A stretch of 58,633 nt of DNA from an uncultured Bacilli bacterium. Its GTDB lineage: Bacteria; Bacillota_I; Bacilli_A; RF39; UBA660. Position 1 is the stretch's first letter, and each line of letters begins with the position of its first letter. The notes beneath the pieces were generated by a model. It was given only the letters and a program-made list of their open reading frames with translations. It made no database searches and had not been told where the DNA came from. Positions 32,236 to 40,368 of this stretch are shown one piece after another. Position numbers and translations under genes: made by a program. The stretch covers positions 1-58,633 of the forward strand of contig CALVRA010000007.1 in NCBI GenBank assembly GCA_944358415.1. The letters run 5' to 3'.

Positions 32236-32505
32236 TTGAAAATTACATCAGTCAACGTTCGTAAAGTCGACAGCGAAAACCGTATGCGTGGTATCGTATC
32301 AGTAGTAGTAGATGATTGCTTCGCAATTCACGGAATTAGAATCATCGAGGGCGATAATGGACTATTTGTTGCCATGCCAAGTCGTAAGAACAGTGATGGT
32401 ACTTATCATGATGTCGCACATCCAATTACACCTGAGTGCCGTAAAATGTTCGAAGATGCAATTCTCGAAGAGTATAATAAAGTTAAAGAAGAAAAAGGCG
32501 AATAA
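32236..32505 (+). CDS. spoVG: Septation/regulatory protein SpoVG
   Basis: The 89 residues are a clear SpoVG (ITSVNVRKVDSENRMRGIVS, GLFVAMPSRKNSDGTY, DVAHPITPECRK). SpoVG is a small RNA- and DNA-binding regulator that affects cell division at sporulation and many envelope genes. The start codon is TTG at 32236, five bases after GGGAGAGG; no ATG would keep the conserved N-terminus. Base composition is visibly less A-rich than its neighbours, fitting a highly expressed gene. A hairpin terminator covers the stop. Confidence 0.95.
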   Translation: MKITSVNVRKVDSENRMRGIVSVVVDDCFAIHGIRIIEGDNGLFVAMPSRKNSDGTYHDVAHPITPECRKMFEDAILEEYNKVKEEKGE

Positions 32506-32517
32506 TTCGTCTTTTTT
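32493..32517 (+). terminator. Terminator of spoVG
   Basis: AAAAGGCGAA pairs with TTCGTCTTTT (one G-T pair) with a TAA loop that is the stop codon. Confidence 0.75.
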
Positions 32518-32548
32518 TACATATACTCTTTTAGAAAGGGTGAAACAA

Positions 32549-32839
32549 ATGGATAAAATAGATAGTGTCATCACTTCATTAAATCATAGTATAACCATAA
32601 ATGAAAGAAAAAATATTATCATTACCGGAGTAAAAAAAATCGAAAGTTTTGATGAAAACGAGTTTTTTATGGAAACTAGTATGGGAAACTTAACCTTAAA
32701 AGGAGAGGGTTTAGAAATAATCAAATTAGATACTTATCAAGGAAATGTGTCTATTAAAGGTAAGGTTGATAGTATCGCTTATACCGAAGAAACAAACAAA
32801 GAAAAAGAAGGCGGACTATTAGGAAAATTATTTAAATAA
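32549..32839 (+). CDS. yabP: Sporulation protein YabP
   Basis: The start at 32549 has AAAGGGTGA in front; the longer frame back to 32312 is only spoVG read in another frame. The 96 residues match YabP: HSITINERKNIIITGVKKI, FDENEFFMETSMGNLTLKG, LEIIKLDTYQGNVSIKGKVD. In Bacillus YabP is a mother-cell sporulation protein needed with YabQ. Its stop overlaps the start of yabQ (TAATG). Confidence 0.9.
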   Translation: MDKIDSVITSLNHSITINERKNIIITGVKKIESFDENEFFMETSMGNLTLKGEGLEIIKLDTYQGNVSIKGKVDSIAYTEETNKEKEGGLLGKLFK

Positions 32840-33117
32840 TGAGCCTAAATATTCAAATAACCTCACTGCTATTTTCCTTCACATTTGGTATATTCTTCGC
32901 TTTATTCATCGATATAAACCACAAAATAATCTATAATACAAAAATCATAATAAAACTAATAGGAACCTTTTTAGTAGTTTTTTTAAGTGTCATAATTTAC
33001 TTTGTCTTACTTTTAAAAATCAACAATGCTACATTTCACCCTTATGAATTACTAATGATAATTCTAGGATTTTTCTCAGAAAGTTTCATAAAAAATAAAC
33101 TAATATCACGTAAATAA
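32839..33117 (+). CDS. yabQ: Spore cortex protein YabQ
   Basis: This 92-residue membrane protein has three helices (about 5-25, 38-60 and 68-84). The position directly behind yabP, with a one-base overlap, and before divIC is that of yabQ in Bacillus. The sequence (FTFGIFFALFIDINHKI, FHPYELLMIILGFF) fits the family. YabQ localises to forespore membranes and is needed for the spore cortex. It is shorter than the Bacillus protein. Confidence 0.78.
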   Translation: MSLNIQITSLLFSFTFGIFFALFIDINHKIIYNTKIIIKLIGTFLVVFLSVIIYFVLLLKINNATFHPYELLMIILGFFSESFIKNKLISRK

Positions 33118-33140
33118 ATTGTCTAAAAATAAAACCCACA

Positions 33141-33169
33141 TTGTAAAAATAAAGGAAAAATGCTATACT
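33141..33169 (+). promoter_or_regulatory. Promoter of divIC
   Basis: TTGTAA and TATACT are spaced by 17 bases, with TGC before the -10. Confidence 0.65.
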
Positions 33170-33193
33170 TTTACTAGAAAGTAAGGTGATAAA

Positions 33194-33628
33194 ATGGCTA
33201 AGAAAAAAGTACCAAAAAAAGCTAAAAGACGTCTTTTAGTCTTTGGACCAATTGCCATCTTTGTCATTATTTACTGCGCATTTACTTTAGTCACAACCGT
33301 CGCAGATTTATGTTCATTAAAAAATGAAGAAACTAACCTTAATAATAAATTAGAAAGCCTTAAAACAAACGCTAGTGACCTTAAAACCGAAATCACTAAA
33401 CTTCAAGATAAAGACTATGTGGCCAGATATGCTAGAGAAAATTACCTCTACACTAAAAATGGTGAATATGTCATAAAAACCGAAGAAAAAACTAAAGAAG
33501 AAAAAAAACAAACAAAAAAAGACGAAACTTATATCATCTATGCTTGTATAACCGCAACCATTTTAATAATATTGTTTATCATCATAAAACATAAAAAAAG
33601 TCGTAAAAAAAAGAAAAGTTCCAAATAA
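33194..33628 (+). CDS. divIC: Septum formation protein DivIC/FtsB-like
   Basis: This 144-residue protein has a basic N-terminus, a membrane helix (about 16-36) and an outside leucine-zipper coiled coil (LKNEETNLNNKLESLKTN) ending in YVARYARENYLYTKNGEYV, the DivIC/FtsB hallmark. It works with FtsL and DivIB at the division septum. Unusually, the C-terminus adds a second hydrophobic segment (IIYACITATILIILFIII) and a lysine-rich tail, so both ends may be cytoplasmic. Confidence 0.88.
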   Translation: MAKKKVPKKAKRRLLVFGPIAIFVIIYCAFTLVTTVADLCSLKNEETNLNNKLESLKTNASDLKTEITKLQDKDYVARYARENYLYTKNGEYVIKTEEKTKEEKKQTKKDETYIIYACITATILIILFIIIKHKKSRKKKKSSK

Positions 33629-33640
33629 CGGAACTTTTTA
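33614..33640. terminator. Bidirectional terminator between divIC and lemA
   Basis: AAAAGTTCC pairs with GGAACTTTT with a 7-base loop and T runs on both sides. Confidence 0.8.
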
Positions 33641-34183
33641 TAATTTAAAATCATCAACAATTTCATCATTCATATCTTTACCATCAAAATATAACTTACT
33701 TTTAAATTTAAAAAATAAAGCAATAATATTTGTTGGGAAAGCCTTAACAAGCTTATTATAATCAGTAATAATATCGTTATAATATTTTCTAAAAGCGACA
33801 ATCTCAGCTTCTGACTCATTTAAAGCAATATCAATTTTCATAAAAGATTCCGCACTTTTAAGTTTAGGATATTCCTCTTTATATTTTTCAAACTCCTTAA
33901 TCGCATCATATAACTTTCTATCTAAATCAAAATTACTAATTTTGCGTGAACGTAACTTTACAATTTGCTCTAAAACATCATTCTCCGTTTTCGTATTGGC
34001 TTTAATCACATCAATAGACTTATTAAGTAAATCAAAACGTTTTCTTAAAACCGCATCAATATTTGCCTCAGCTTCATTAATTCTAATAATTAAAACCTGA
34101 AATTGATTATAGCTACTAGCTACCCAAATAATAAATAAAGATAAAGCAAGTAAAATAGATGTCAAAACTATAAACGTTCCCAT
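33638..34183 (-). CDS. lemA: LemA family protein
   Basis: This 181-residue protein has one N-terminal membrane helix (about 4-24) and a helical outside or cytoplasmic bundle. It has the LemA pattern: YNQFQVLIIRINEAEANIDAVLRKRFDLL, shown here in parts, KANTKTENDVLEQIVKLR, and a late YNKLVKAFPTNIIALFFKFK. The function of LemA is not settled. The promoter carries TGTTATAAT; GGTGAT leads the ATG. Confidence 0.88.
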   Translation of the reverse strand: MGTFIVLTSILLALSLFIIWVASSYNQFQVLIIRINEAEANIDAVLRKRFDLLNKSIDVIKANTKTENDVLEQIVKLRSRKISNFDLDRKLYDAIKEFEKYKEEYPKLKSAESFMKIDIALNESEAEIVAFRKYYNDIITDYNKLVKAFPTNIIALFFKFKSKLYFDGKDMNDEIVDDFKL

Positions 34184-34225
34184 ATCATCACCTTAAAAAC
34201 ATTATAACAAATATCTTACTTCATT

Positions 34226-34585
34226 TCAATTATTTGGATAAAACTCTGGGTCGGAAATAATTCTTTCATCAAATTTAATATAATTCACATATATAATTAA
34301 AATTAAATACCAATCTCCAGTATTTGGATCGCTTAAAATAATATGATCTCTTCCAGATTGTTCAATAATTCCAGAAAACACCTTGTCTCGCCATTCATTA
34401 GAATCAGGATAAGATGCATACACCTCAACCTTTTTACCTCTGTTTAATCTTAAAATATTCTCAATATAAGATTGCTCTAAAGGCGCACTATAATTCATTT
34501 GAACCTGTTGATTAGGTATATTACCACTACCACTATAAATAGGATTTCCAGGAAACCCATTTTGGTTTACAAAACTATTATTCAT
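34226..34585 (-). CDS. gerQ: Spore coat protein GerQ
   Basis: This 119-residue protein has a Gly/Asn/Gln-rich N-terminal third. The conserved GerQ domain follows: LEQSYIENILRLNRGKKVEV, VFSGIIEQSGRDHIILSD, GDWYLILIIYVNYIKFDE. GerQ is a coat protein cross-linked by transglutaminase, needed for CwlJ localisation in germination. It is a single gene with AAGGATGAT before the ATG. It supports real spore biology in this lineage. Confidence 0.9.
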   Translation of the reverse strand: MNNSFVNQNGFPGNPIYSGSGNIPNQQVQMNYSAPLEQSYIENILRLNRGKKVEVYASYPDSNEWRDKVFSGIIEQSGRDHIILSDPNTGDWYLILIIYVNYIKFDERIISDPEFYPNN

Positions 34586-34634
34586 TTTATCATCCTTTCC
34601 ATATAAATATATTCATAAACAAGTAAAATATGTT

Positions 34635-34640
34635 ATACTA
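34635..34640 (+). promoter_or_regulatory. Extended -10 before pduL
   Basis: TGTTATACT is followed by AAAGGGTGAAAC and the ATG at 34663. Confidence 0.5.
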
Positions 34641-34662
34641 AAAAAGGAAAGGGTGAAACAAT

Positions 34663-35241
34663 ATGAAAGTAATTTTAGGAGTATCTAATCGTCATGTACA
34701 CTTAACAAATGAAGACTATCAAACCTTATTTGGTGATGAACCGATGAATAAAGTAAAAGACTTACGCCAGCCAGGACAGTTTGCTTCAGATAAATTTGTT
34801 ACCTTAAAAAATGGAGATAGACAAATTACTCATGTTAGAGTTCTTGGACCAATTAGAAATTATACTCAAGTAGAAATTTCTAAAACAGACGCTTACACAT
34901 TAAAACTAAACCCACCAATAAGAACATCTGGTGATCTAGAAGGGTCAAGTTCCATTACTTTAATTGGACCAAAAGGAGAATTAAATTTAAACCAAGGATG
35001 TATCTTAGCCAATAGACATATTCATATTAGTAAAGAAGAAGTAAAAAAATATAACTTAGAAGGTGTTAAAAAAGTCAAAGTCAAAATAGATGGTGAAAAA
35101 GGTGGAATTTTAAATAATGTTCACCTTAAAGTATTAGAACCATCATTACTTGAAATGCATATCGATACCGATGAAGGTAATGCCTTTAATGTTAAAACTG
35201 GCGATGAATTAGAAATAATTGAATTAGAAAGGGATGAATAA
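34663..35241 (+). CDS. pduL: Phosphate acyltransferase PduL
   Basis: This 192-residue PduL-type phosphotransacylase interconverts acyl-CoA and acyl phosphate. Two related halves carry the metal-binding histidines: SNRHVHLTNEDY and ANRHIHISKEEV. DLRQPGQFAS and VLGPIRNYTQVEISKTDA are also typical. No shell-targeting peptide is evident at the N-terminus, so a cytoplasmic Pta role is likely, with the acetate-kinase homologue at 19.5 kb as a possible partner. The SDR gene follows its stop without a gap. Confidence 0.93.
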   Translation: MKVILGVSNRHVHLTNEDYQTLFGDEPMNKVKDLRQPGQFASDKFVTLKNGDRQITHVRVLGPIRNYTQVEISKTDAYTLKLNPPIRTSGDLEGSSSITLIGPKGELNLNQGCILANRHIHISKEEVKKYNLEGVKKVKVKIDGEKGGILNNVHLKVLEPSLLEMHIDTDEGNAFNVKTGDELEIIELERDE

Positions 35242-36012
35242 ATGAAATTAAAAAACAAAGTAGCCGTTGTAACCGGCGGAGCCATGGGTAATGGCTTAGG
35301 AATTGTTAAAGTTTTTCTAAAAGAAGGATCCAAAGTAGCTATACTAGACTACTCAGAAAACTTAGATGAAACTGTTAAAAACTTAGATAATAAAGTTTTA
35401 GCCTATAAAGTAGATATAAGAGATGTTACATCAGTAAATAACGCCATTAAAGACATTTATGAAAAACTAGGTAATATTGATATCTTAGTCAATAATGCTG
35501 GCGTATGTAAATTAAAACCTTTTATGGAAATGGATGATACCTTAAGAGATTTTCATTTTGATATAAACATTAAAGGAACTTGGAATGTCACTAAAGCCAC
35601 ATTACCTTATATGAATAAAGGATCTATAATAAACTTATCAAGTGTCACTGGACCATTAGTCGCCGATAGCGGAGAAGTTGCTTATGCAACAACTAAAGCT
35701 GCTTTAATTGGTTTTACCAAAGGCTTAGCTGCCGAACTTGCTCAAAAAAACATTAGAGTAAATGCTATAATGCCAGGATATATTATGACTCCAATGGTTG
35801 AAAATATGGCAAAAGAAACAAATAAAGAAAACCCTCAAAGCGTTGTAGATGGTATTGCTAAAGCTATACCAATGCAAAGACTAGGCAACATAGAAGAATT
35901 GGGGAACCTAACAGCCTTTCTAGCCTCTGATGAGTCTAGTTATATAACTGCACAAGGTATCATAATAGATGGAGGCTCAACCTTGCCTGAAACCATGACT
36001 ATGGGTGTATAA
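35242..36012 (+). CDS. Short-chain dehydrogenase/reductase
   Basis: This 256-residue classical SDR has the cofactor loop TGGAMGNGLGI (residues 11-21), NNAGVC, the catalytic Ser in NLSSVTGP and the YATTKAA Tyr/Lys pair, and it ends with IIIDGGSTLPE. It oxidises or reduces an alcohol/carbonyl with NAD(P). The substrate is unknown. It is cotranscribed with pduL, which suggests a fermentative or acyl-related role. Confidence 0.9.
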   Translation: MKLKNKVAVVTGGAMGNGLGIVKVFLKEGSKVAILDYSENLDETVKNLDNKVLAYKVDIRDVTSVNNAIKDIYEKLGNIDILVNNAGVCKLKPFMEMDDTLRDFHFDINIKGTWNVTKATLPYMNKGSIINLSSVTGPLVADSGEVAYATTKAALIGFTKGLAAELAQKNIRVNAIMPGYIMTPMVENMAKETNKENPQSVVDGIAKAIPMQRLGNIEELGNLTAFLASDESSYITAQGIIIDGGSTLPETMTMGV

Positions 36013-36034
36013 ACTACATAAAGTAGTTTTTTTC
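36011..36034 (+). terminator. Terminator of pduL-SDR
   Basis: AACTAC pairs with GTAGTT, then T5. Confidence 0.75.
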
Positions 36035-36063
36035 TTGACATGATATAAAAATTAACCTATAAT
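36035..36063 (+). promoter_or_regulatory. Promoter of the Fic gene
   Basis: TTGACA and TATAAT are spaced by 17 bases, a full consensus. Confidence 0.85.
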
Positions 36064-36088
36064 AAAACACCAAGAAAGGCGTGATTAC

Positions 36089-36799
36089 ATGTCAGAAGAA
36101 CTAATCATAAACGAAACTCCACAAATAACCAATGAGACCATAGTAGAAAGATATACTAATTTCTTTGTAGAACGTTTTGTCTATAGTGTAGCTGAATTAG
36201 AAGAGTTAAACCAAGAACAAAGAACACATTTAATGTTAAATATTTTAGAAGCCCTATCATATCTTATTTGTGACACTGATTATTTAAACTTAGGAAATAT
36301 TAAAACAGTAGGAAATATTATTAATGAAAGTTATGAAGTGCCAAAAGGCCTAAGACGTATTGGAGTAAGTGCAGGAACCAAAGCTACCTTTAATCCAATT
36401 GCTCCAAATCAAATACCAAATGCCTTAAACATGTTATTTTACCAGTATTATCATACTTGGGATGAAATAGACCCATTCCTAAGAGAAGCCATGTTTAACA
36501 TTAAATATATGCGTATTCATCCATTAGAAGATGGTAATAAAAGAAGTGCAAAACTAATTTTAACAGCTAATCTTTGGAAAGAAGGACTAGCTCCAGTAAT
36601 TATCACTAAAGAAGATACCGATGAATACTATGATTTTATTAACACGCAAGACTATGATAGCTTCGCTGAATTTTTAAAACAACGTTCAAATGTCGAAACA
36701 AACACTATGTGTGGATTTTATAAAAGCTTAAAAGGAATATCCTTAACCGAATCAGTAAAAGATGAAGATGTAAAAAAACTTGTTCTTAAAATAAAATAG
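36089..36799 (+). CDS. Fic domain protein
   Basis: This 236-residue protein carries the Fic core HPLEDGNKRSAK (about residues 147-158), the Fic/Doc active-site loop with catalytic His and the GNKR phosphate clamp. Fic enzymes usually transfer AMP to a target protein. I see no (S/T)xxxE(G/N) inhibitory helix motif and no antitoxin gene next to it. Its strong promoter suggests steady expression, so either the target is benign or inhibition works otherwise. A terminator follows at once. Confidence 0.85.
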   Translation: MSEELIINETPQITNETIVERYTNFFVERFVYSVAELEELNQEQRTHLMLNILEALSYLICDTDYLNLGNIKTVGNIINESYEVPKGLRRIGVSAGTKATFNPIAPNQIPNALNMLFYQYYHTWDEIDPFLREAMFNIKYMRIHPLEDGNKRSAKLILTANLWKEGLAPVIITKEDTDEYYDFINTQDYDSFAEFLKQRSNVETNTMCGFYKSLKGISLTESVKDEDVKKLVLKIK

Positions 36800-36820
36800 A
36801 CCTCGAAATGGTCTATTTTT
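36795..36820 (+). terminator. Terminator of the Fic gene
   Basis: AATAGACC pairs with GGTCTATT with a 7-base loop, then TTT; it overlaps the stop of the reversed regulator remnant. Confidence 0.8.
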
Positions 36821-37050
36821 CATCTTCAAAAAAATAAGTAATTTGAACATTCGCTCTTCCACAAATTGCCCCAAGTAATTGAATTGATGGAGTTTTAGGC
36901 GATTTTAAACTAAGTAAATGTCCTAAATAACTTTCACTAAGCCCTAAAACTAAAGCCATTTTAGTAATGCTCCAATTTCTTTCTTTTTTTAATCTCTTTA
37001 AATTTTTTTTTAACTAAATTGCAGTAATAATTGCTTAAATTATCATCCAT
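36813..37050 (-). pseudogene. XRE-family regulator of surface cassette 2, frameshifted
   Basis: From ATG at 37050 (AGGTGAT in front) the frame reads MDDNLSNYYCNLVKKK and then breaks at an A9 run near 37005. In the next frame a clean XRE domain continues to TAG at 36813: NLKRLKKERNWSITKMALVL, GLSESYLGHLLSLKSPKTPS, ITYFFEDEK. One base in the homopolymer is enough to restore about 78 residues. The perfect palindrome at 37091-37111 is its likely operator. The surface gene it would control is deleted to a stub at 37147-37392. Confidence 0.75.
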
Positions 37051-37090
37051 GTTATCACCTAATTCAATAATAACTTAATTAAAATGAATT

Positions 37091-37123
37091 TTTTGTCCTA
37101 TTAGGACAAAAGCGTGATATAAT
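37091..37123. promoter_or_regulatory. Perfect operator palindrome and promoter of cassette 2
   Basis: TTTTGTCCTA (37091-37100) and TAGGACAAAA (37102-37111) are 10-bp arms around one T. TATAAT follows at 37118-37123 for the rightward remnant gene. The palindrome covers the -35 position. Confidence 0.75.
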
Positions 37124-37146
37124 AAATTTGAAAATAAAATAAAAAA

Positions 37147-37392
37147 ATGATAATCATAGTAGTTGCATAAATACAGAATGGATACAGATAGTATATCTTA
37201 TTGGTGGACCTTGTCTGCTGTGGCTGGATATACTGTTGATTCATTCTCTATGCACATTCGAAAATTGGTATTGATAGCACAACAATATATAATCACAGCT
37301 ATGCAGTTCGACCAACTATCTATCTAAGCTCTGATATCCAAATCACAGGAGGAGATGGAAGTCAGTCAAATCATTATCAGTTATCACTATAA
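37147..37392 (+). pseudogene. Lectin-like surface protein, cassette 2, C-terminal remnant
   Basis: This stretch aligns with the last 80 or so codons of the gene at 13662-14566 (NDNHSSC, then WWTLS and later YAVRPTIYLSSDIQITGG). A frameshift lies in an A4 run near 37261. The whole N-terminal part is deleted, so the promoter leads straight into the stub. 28 bases (37319-37346) are identical to 14490-14517 directly behind the GC-rich patch. The loop residues between WWTLS and AVRP differ at nearly every position from the 14.4 kb copy. Confidence 0.75.
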
Positions 37393-37401
37393 AATATAAT
37401 A

Positions 37402-37440
37402 AAAAGAAGATTAATTTTTAAAACATTTTAATCTTCTTTT
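37402..37440. terminator. Bidirectional terminator
   Basis: AAAAGAAGATTAA pairs with TTAATCTTCTTTT with a 13-base spacer, between the remnant and the convergent PBP gene. Confidence 0.75.
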
Positions 37441-39404
37441 TAATCTTCTAGTTTAACCGTTGGAATACTTTCATCCAAAGAACTCTTATTATCTGTAGGC
37501 TCAGTTCCTTTAATATAATAAAGAACCTTTGCCTTTGAACTATTATTAGCTACCTTTCCACTAACAGGATCAATAGCCACTCCAACCACATTTTTAGGAG
37601 TTTCATACCAAAGCTTAGAATCATCCTTGCCTTCTAAATATGTTTCCATTACATCAACCCAAGCATTCTTTAAATTTGAACTATCCTTACTAGATACTTC
37701 CTTATTATCATCATATCCAGTCCACATCCCAACAACCAAATCCTTATCATATCCAAAAATTAAATTATCAGTATTAGTTGTTCCAGACTTTAAAGCATAC
37801 TTGTGTGTCATCTTAGGTGCAATACTAAGACAAGTAGGAGTATTATAACTTTGAAACTCTTTCGCATAAGTAGTTGTCAAAAGTTCATTTAAAACATAAA
37901 CCGTATTTTTATTCAAAACATTTTCTAAACTAGGCTCATACTCATATAAAACATTCCCATCCATATCTGTAACCTTGCTTATAAAATAAGGCTCAACCTT
38001 ATATCCCTCATTAGCTAAAGCACTATAAGCTCCCATCATATCCATCATATTAATCTCTTCTGCACCTAAAGCAAGAGAAGGTAGAGTATTAACTTCTTCT
38101 TCAATACCAACACGCTTTAAAATATCTGGTAAAGCATTATCACCCAAGAACAAATGTGTTTTTACCGCATAAATATTATCTGAATAACTAATCGCAGCTG
38201 CTAAACTAATTGGTCCATTCGCATATTCATCATTGTAATTTTTAGGAGTATACGTTTTATTTCCAGAAAAACTAAAAGTTGTTTTTTCACTAGTAAAAGT
38301 TGTCGACGGTGTAAAACCATTTTCTAAAGCCGAATAGTATAAAAATGGTTTAATTGTTGAACCGACCTGTCTTTTGGCTTTTGTTGCTCTATTATACTGA
38401 CTTTTATTATAATCTCTGCCGCCAGCTAAAGCCAAAACTTTACCACTCTGAGGATCCATCATAACTCCTGCCATTTGAATGTCTTCATTAGTTATATTTT
38501 TATTTACACTATCCTCTAAAGATTTTTGAGCCTTCATGTCTAAATTAGTATAAATTTTAAGGCCACCAGTATCCAAAAACGAAGAGGGGATAGTCTTAAT
38601 TGATTGTAATTCATCCATCACTGCATCCTGGTAGTACATCATCATTTTTAAATTTTCTTCATCAGAACCTTTTTCATAATTAAGTTTAGTATTATAAGCA
38701 CCATCAGCTTGCACCTGTGTAATATAACCATTCTTAACCATCGCATCTAAAATGATTTTTTGCCTTTTTTTAGCCTCATCCTCATTAGTCAAAGGAGAAT
38801 ATTTACTTGGGTTCTTAGGTATTCCTGCCAGCATGCTCGCCTCAGCTAAATTCAAATTTTTCGCACTTTTATTAAAATAATATTTAGAAGCATTTTCAAT
38901 TCCAAATATTCCACCATAATTAATTGTATTTAAATAACCTTCTAAAATGTCATCTTTGCTGTAATGTGACTCTAGTCTAATTGTAATCCATGCTTCTTTA
39001 AGCTTTCTGTCCCACGTCTTGTCAAAATCTAAAAATAAGTTCTTAGAATATTGCTGGGTAATAGTTGATGCACCTTGTAAATTCTCTCCTGATTTTATAT
39101 TAATAAACATAGCTTTAATAATTCTAAGAAAATCAAAGCCATGATGTTTATAAAAATTTTTATCCTCTACCGCAATTGTCGCATTAATCAAATGCTTAGA
39201 AATATCTTTCAAACTAACATTTTCATTGGATCCAGCTGTATAAACCTCACCATTAATATCGTATAAATGATATCCATTTGCTCCACTAATTGGTAATTTT
39301 GGCTGAACTTTCGCATATAAATATATACCAAAGTAAATAGCGATAAAAAAGAAAATAATTCCAAAAATAATAATTAGCCACTTCTTAGATTTTTTCTTCT
39401 TCAT
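37440..39404 (-). CDS. Class A penicillin-binding protein (PBP1A type)
   Basis: This bifunctional peptidoglycan synthase has about 654 residues. It has a lysine-rich start, a membrane helix (about 10-30) and a GT51 transglycosylase with AVEDKNFYKHHGFDFL (catalytic Glu), GASTITQQYSKN and KDDILEGYLNTINYG. The transpeptidase has the nucleophile in GSTIKPF, SYSDN and KSGTTNTD. The ATG at 39404 is taken as the start; a TTG one codon earlier is possible, and the ribosome site is weak. It is a single gene convergent with the cassette 2 remnant. Confidence 0.95.
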   Translation of the reverse strand: MKKKKSKKWLIIIFGIIFFFIAIYFGIYLYAKVQPKLPISGANGYHLYDINGEVYTAGSNENVSLKDISKHLINATIAVEDKNFYKHHGFDFLRIIKAMFINIKSGENLQGASTITQQYSKNLFLDFDKTWDRKLKEAWITIRLESHYSKDDILEGYLNTINYGGIFGIENASKYYFNKSAKNLNLAEASMLAGIPKNPSKYSPLTNEDEAKKRQKIILDAMVKNGYITQVQADGAYNTKLNYEKGSDEENLKMMMYYQDAVMDELQSIKTIPSSFLDTGGLKIYTNLDMKAQKSLEDSVNKNITNEDIQMAGVMMDPQSGKVLALAGGRDYNKSQYNRATKAKRQVGSTIKPFLYYSALENGFTPSTTFTSEKTTFSFSGNKTYTPKNYNDEYANGPISLAAAISYSDNIYAVKTHLFLGDNALPDILKRVGIEEEVNTLPSLALGAEEINMMDMMGAYSALANEGYKVEPYFISKVTDMDGNVLYEYEPSLENVLNKNTVYVLNELLTTTYAKEFQSYNTPTCLSIAPKMTHKYALKSGTTNTDNLIFGYDKDLVVGMWTGYDDNKEVSSKDSSNLKNAWVDVMETYLEGKDDSKLWYETPKNVVGVAIDPVSGKVANNSSKAKVLYYIKGTEPTDNKSSLDESIPTVKLED

Positions 39405-39477
39405 CAAATCACGTCACTTTCTAAAATTATTATTGGAAAAATTTTCAAAAATATAAGTAAAAAAATCATATATGTGT

Positions 39478-39483
39478 TATAAT
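39478..39483 (+). promoter_or_regulatory. Extended -10 of the DUF1934 gene
   Basis: TGTGTTATAAT is followed by a GAGG site and the ATG at 39503. Confidence 0.55.
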
Positions 39484-39502
39484 CTTTGTGCGAGGTAAAA
39501 AA

Positions 39503-39865
39503 ATGAGTAAAATAAATATCGAAGCAGTTTTAAAAACAAAAAATAATATTCATACATTTAAAGGAAAAGGAATCAAAAAAGATAATCAAATTATCTATAA
39601 TGATGAAAACGTCCAAACTAAAATTACTTTAGATAATATAATAACCATTGAAAGAAATTCAGACTATAATTTAAAAATAAACTTTAAACCAGGTATAAAA
39701 TTAAAAGGAACATATATAACTAACTATGGAACCTTAAATGTTGAAACTAAAACTATTAACTTAATTCAAAAAAATAATGAACTAGAAATTACTTATAAAT
39801 TAAAGGTAAATGAAACCCATATTGACACCTTTACATATAATTTAAAATTTACCCTTGACACATAG
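39503..39865 (+). CDS. DUF1934 beta-barrel protein (YwiB-like)
   Basis: The 120 residues, starting at the ATG after CGAGG, are a predicted lipocalin-like barrel as in YwiB: KINIEAVLKTKNNIHTFKG, ITLDNIITIERNSDYNLKI, ELEITYKLKVNETHIDTFTY. The function is unknown. It stands directly before rpoE, whose promoter overlaps its stop codon. Confidence 0.75.
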   Translation: MSKINIEAVLKTKNNIHTFKGKGIKKDNQIIYNDENVQTKITLDNIITIERNSDYNLKINFKPGIKLKGTYITNYGTLNVETKTINLIQKNNELEITYKLKVNETHIDTFTYNLKFTLDT

Positions 39866-39882
39866 ATAGAATATGGTACAAT
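39855..39882 (+). promoter_or_regulatory. Promoter of rpoE
   Basis: TTGACA and TACAAT are spaced by 16 bases, across the end of the upstream gene; GAGGAGG follows. Confidence 0.7.
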
Positions 39883-39912
39883 GTTTTAAGATTAATTCGA
39901 GGAGGTATAAAT

Positions 39913-40368
39913 ATGAAATTGTCAAAAATGTCTAAAGATGAATTAGAACTTTATTCATACACTGATTTGGCATCGATGATTTTAAAAGAAGAAAAAAAGA
40001 GTTTAACCACTCCAGAAATCTTTAAAAAAATCTGCACCCTATTAGATTTATCAGATGAAGACTATGCCAGTAAAATAGGAGACTTTTATACATCACTAAC
40101 TACTGATAAAACATTTATTTTATTGGATGACGCATCATGGGATTTAAGAGATAGACATTCTGTTAAAGTAAATCTTGAAGATGATACCGAAGATGAAGAA
40201 GATTTAACCGAAACAGAAGAGGAACTAGATGATGAATTAGATGACATGGCCCCAGAAGATATGCATGATATGGATGATGATTCACAGTTAGATGACCCAA
40301 ATTTAGACGATGCCGTAGATGTTGACGATGACGATTTAACAATTATAGATGAAGACGAACTTGATTAA
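39913..40368 (+). CDS. rpoE: RNA polymerase delta subunit
   Basis: This 151-residue protein has an N-terminal HARE-HTH domain (YTDLASMILKEEKKSLTTPE, then FILLDDASWDLRDRHSV) and an acidic, disordered tail of about 60 residues made mostly of Asp and Glu. Delta helps RNA polymerase recycle and makes it sensitive to the initiating NTP. It is restricted to Bacilli and relatives, which helps to place the organism. Confidence 0.95.
   Translation: MKLSKMSKDELELYSYTDLASMILKEEKKSLTTPEIFKKICTLLDLSDEDYASKIGDFYTSLTTDKTFILLDDASWDLRDRHSVKVNLEDDTEDEEDLTETEEELDDELDDMAPEDMHDMDDDSQLDDPNLDDAVDVDDDDLTIIDEDELD

Noticed and set aside
32312-32548. 79-residue extension of YabP
   Set aside because: It is spoVG read in another frame; YabP starts at 32549 after AAAGGGTGA.
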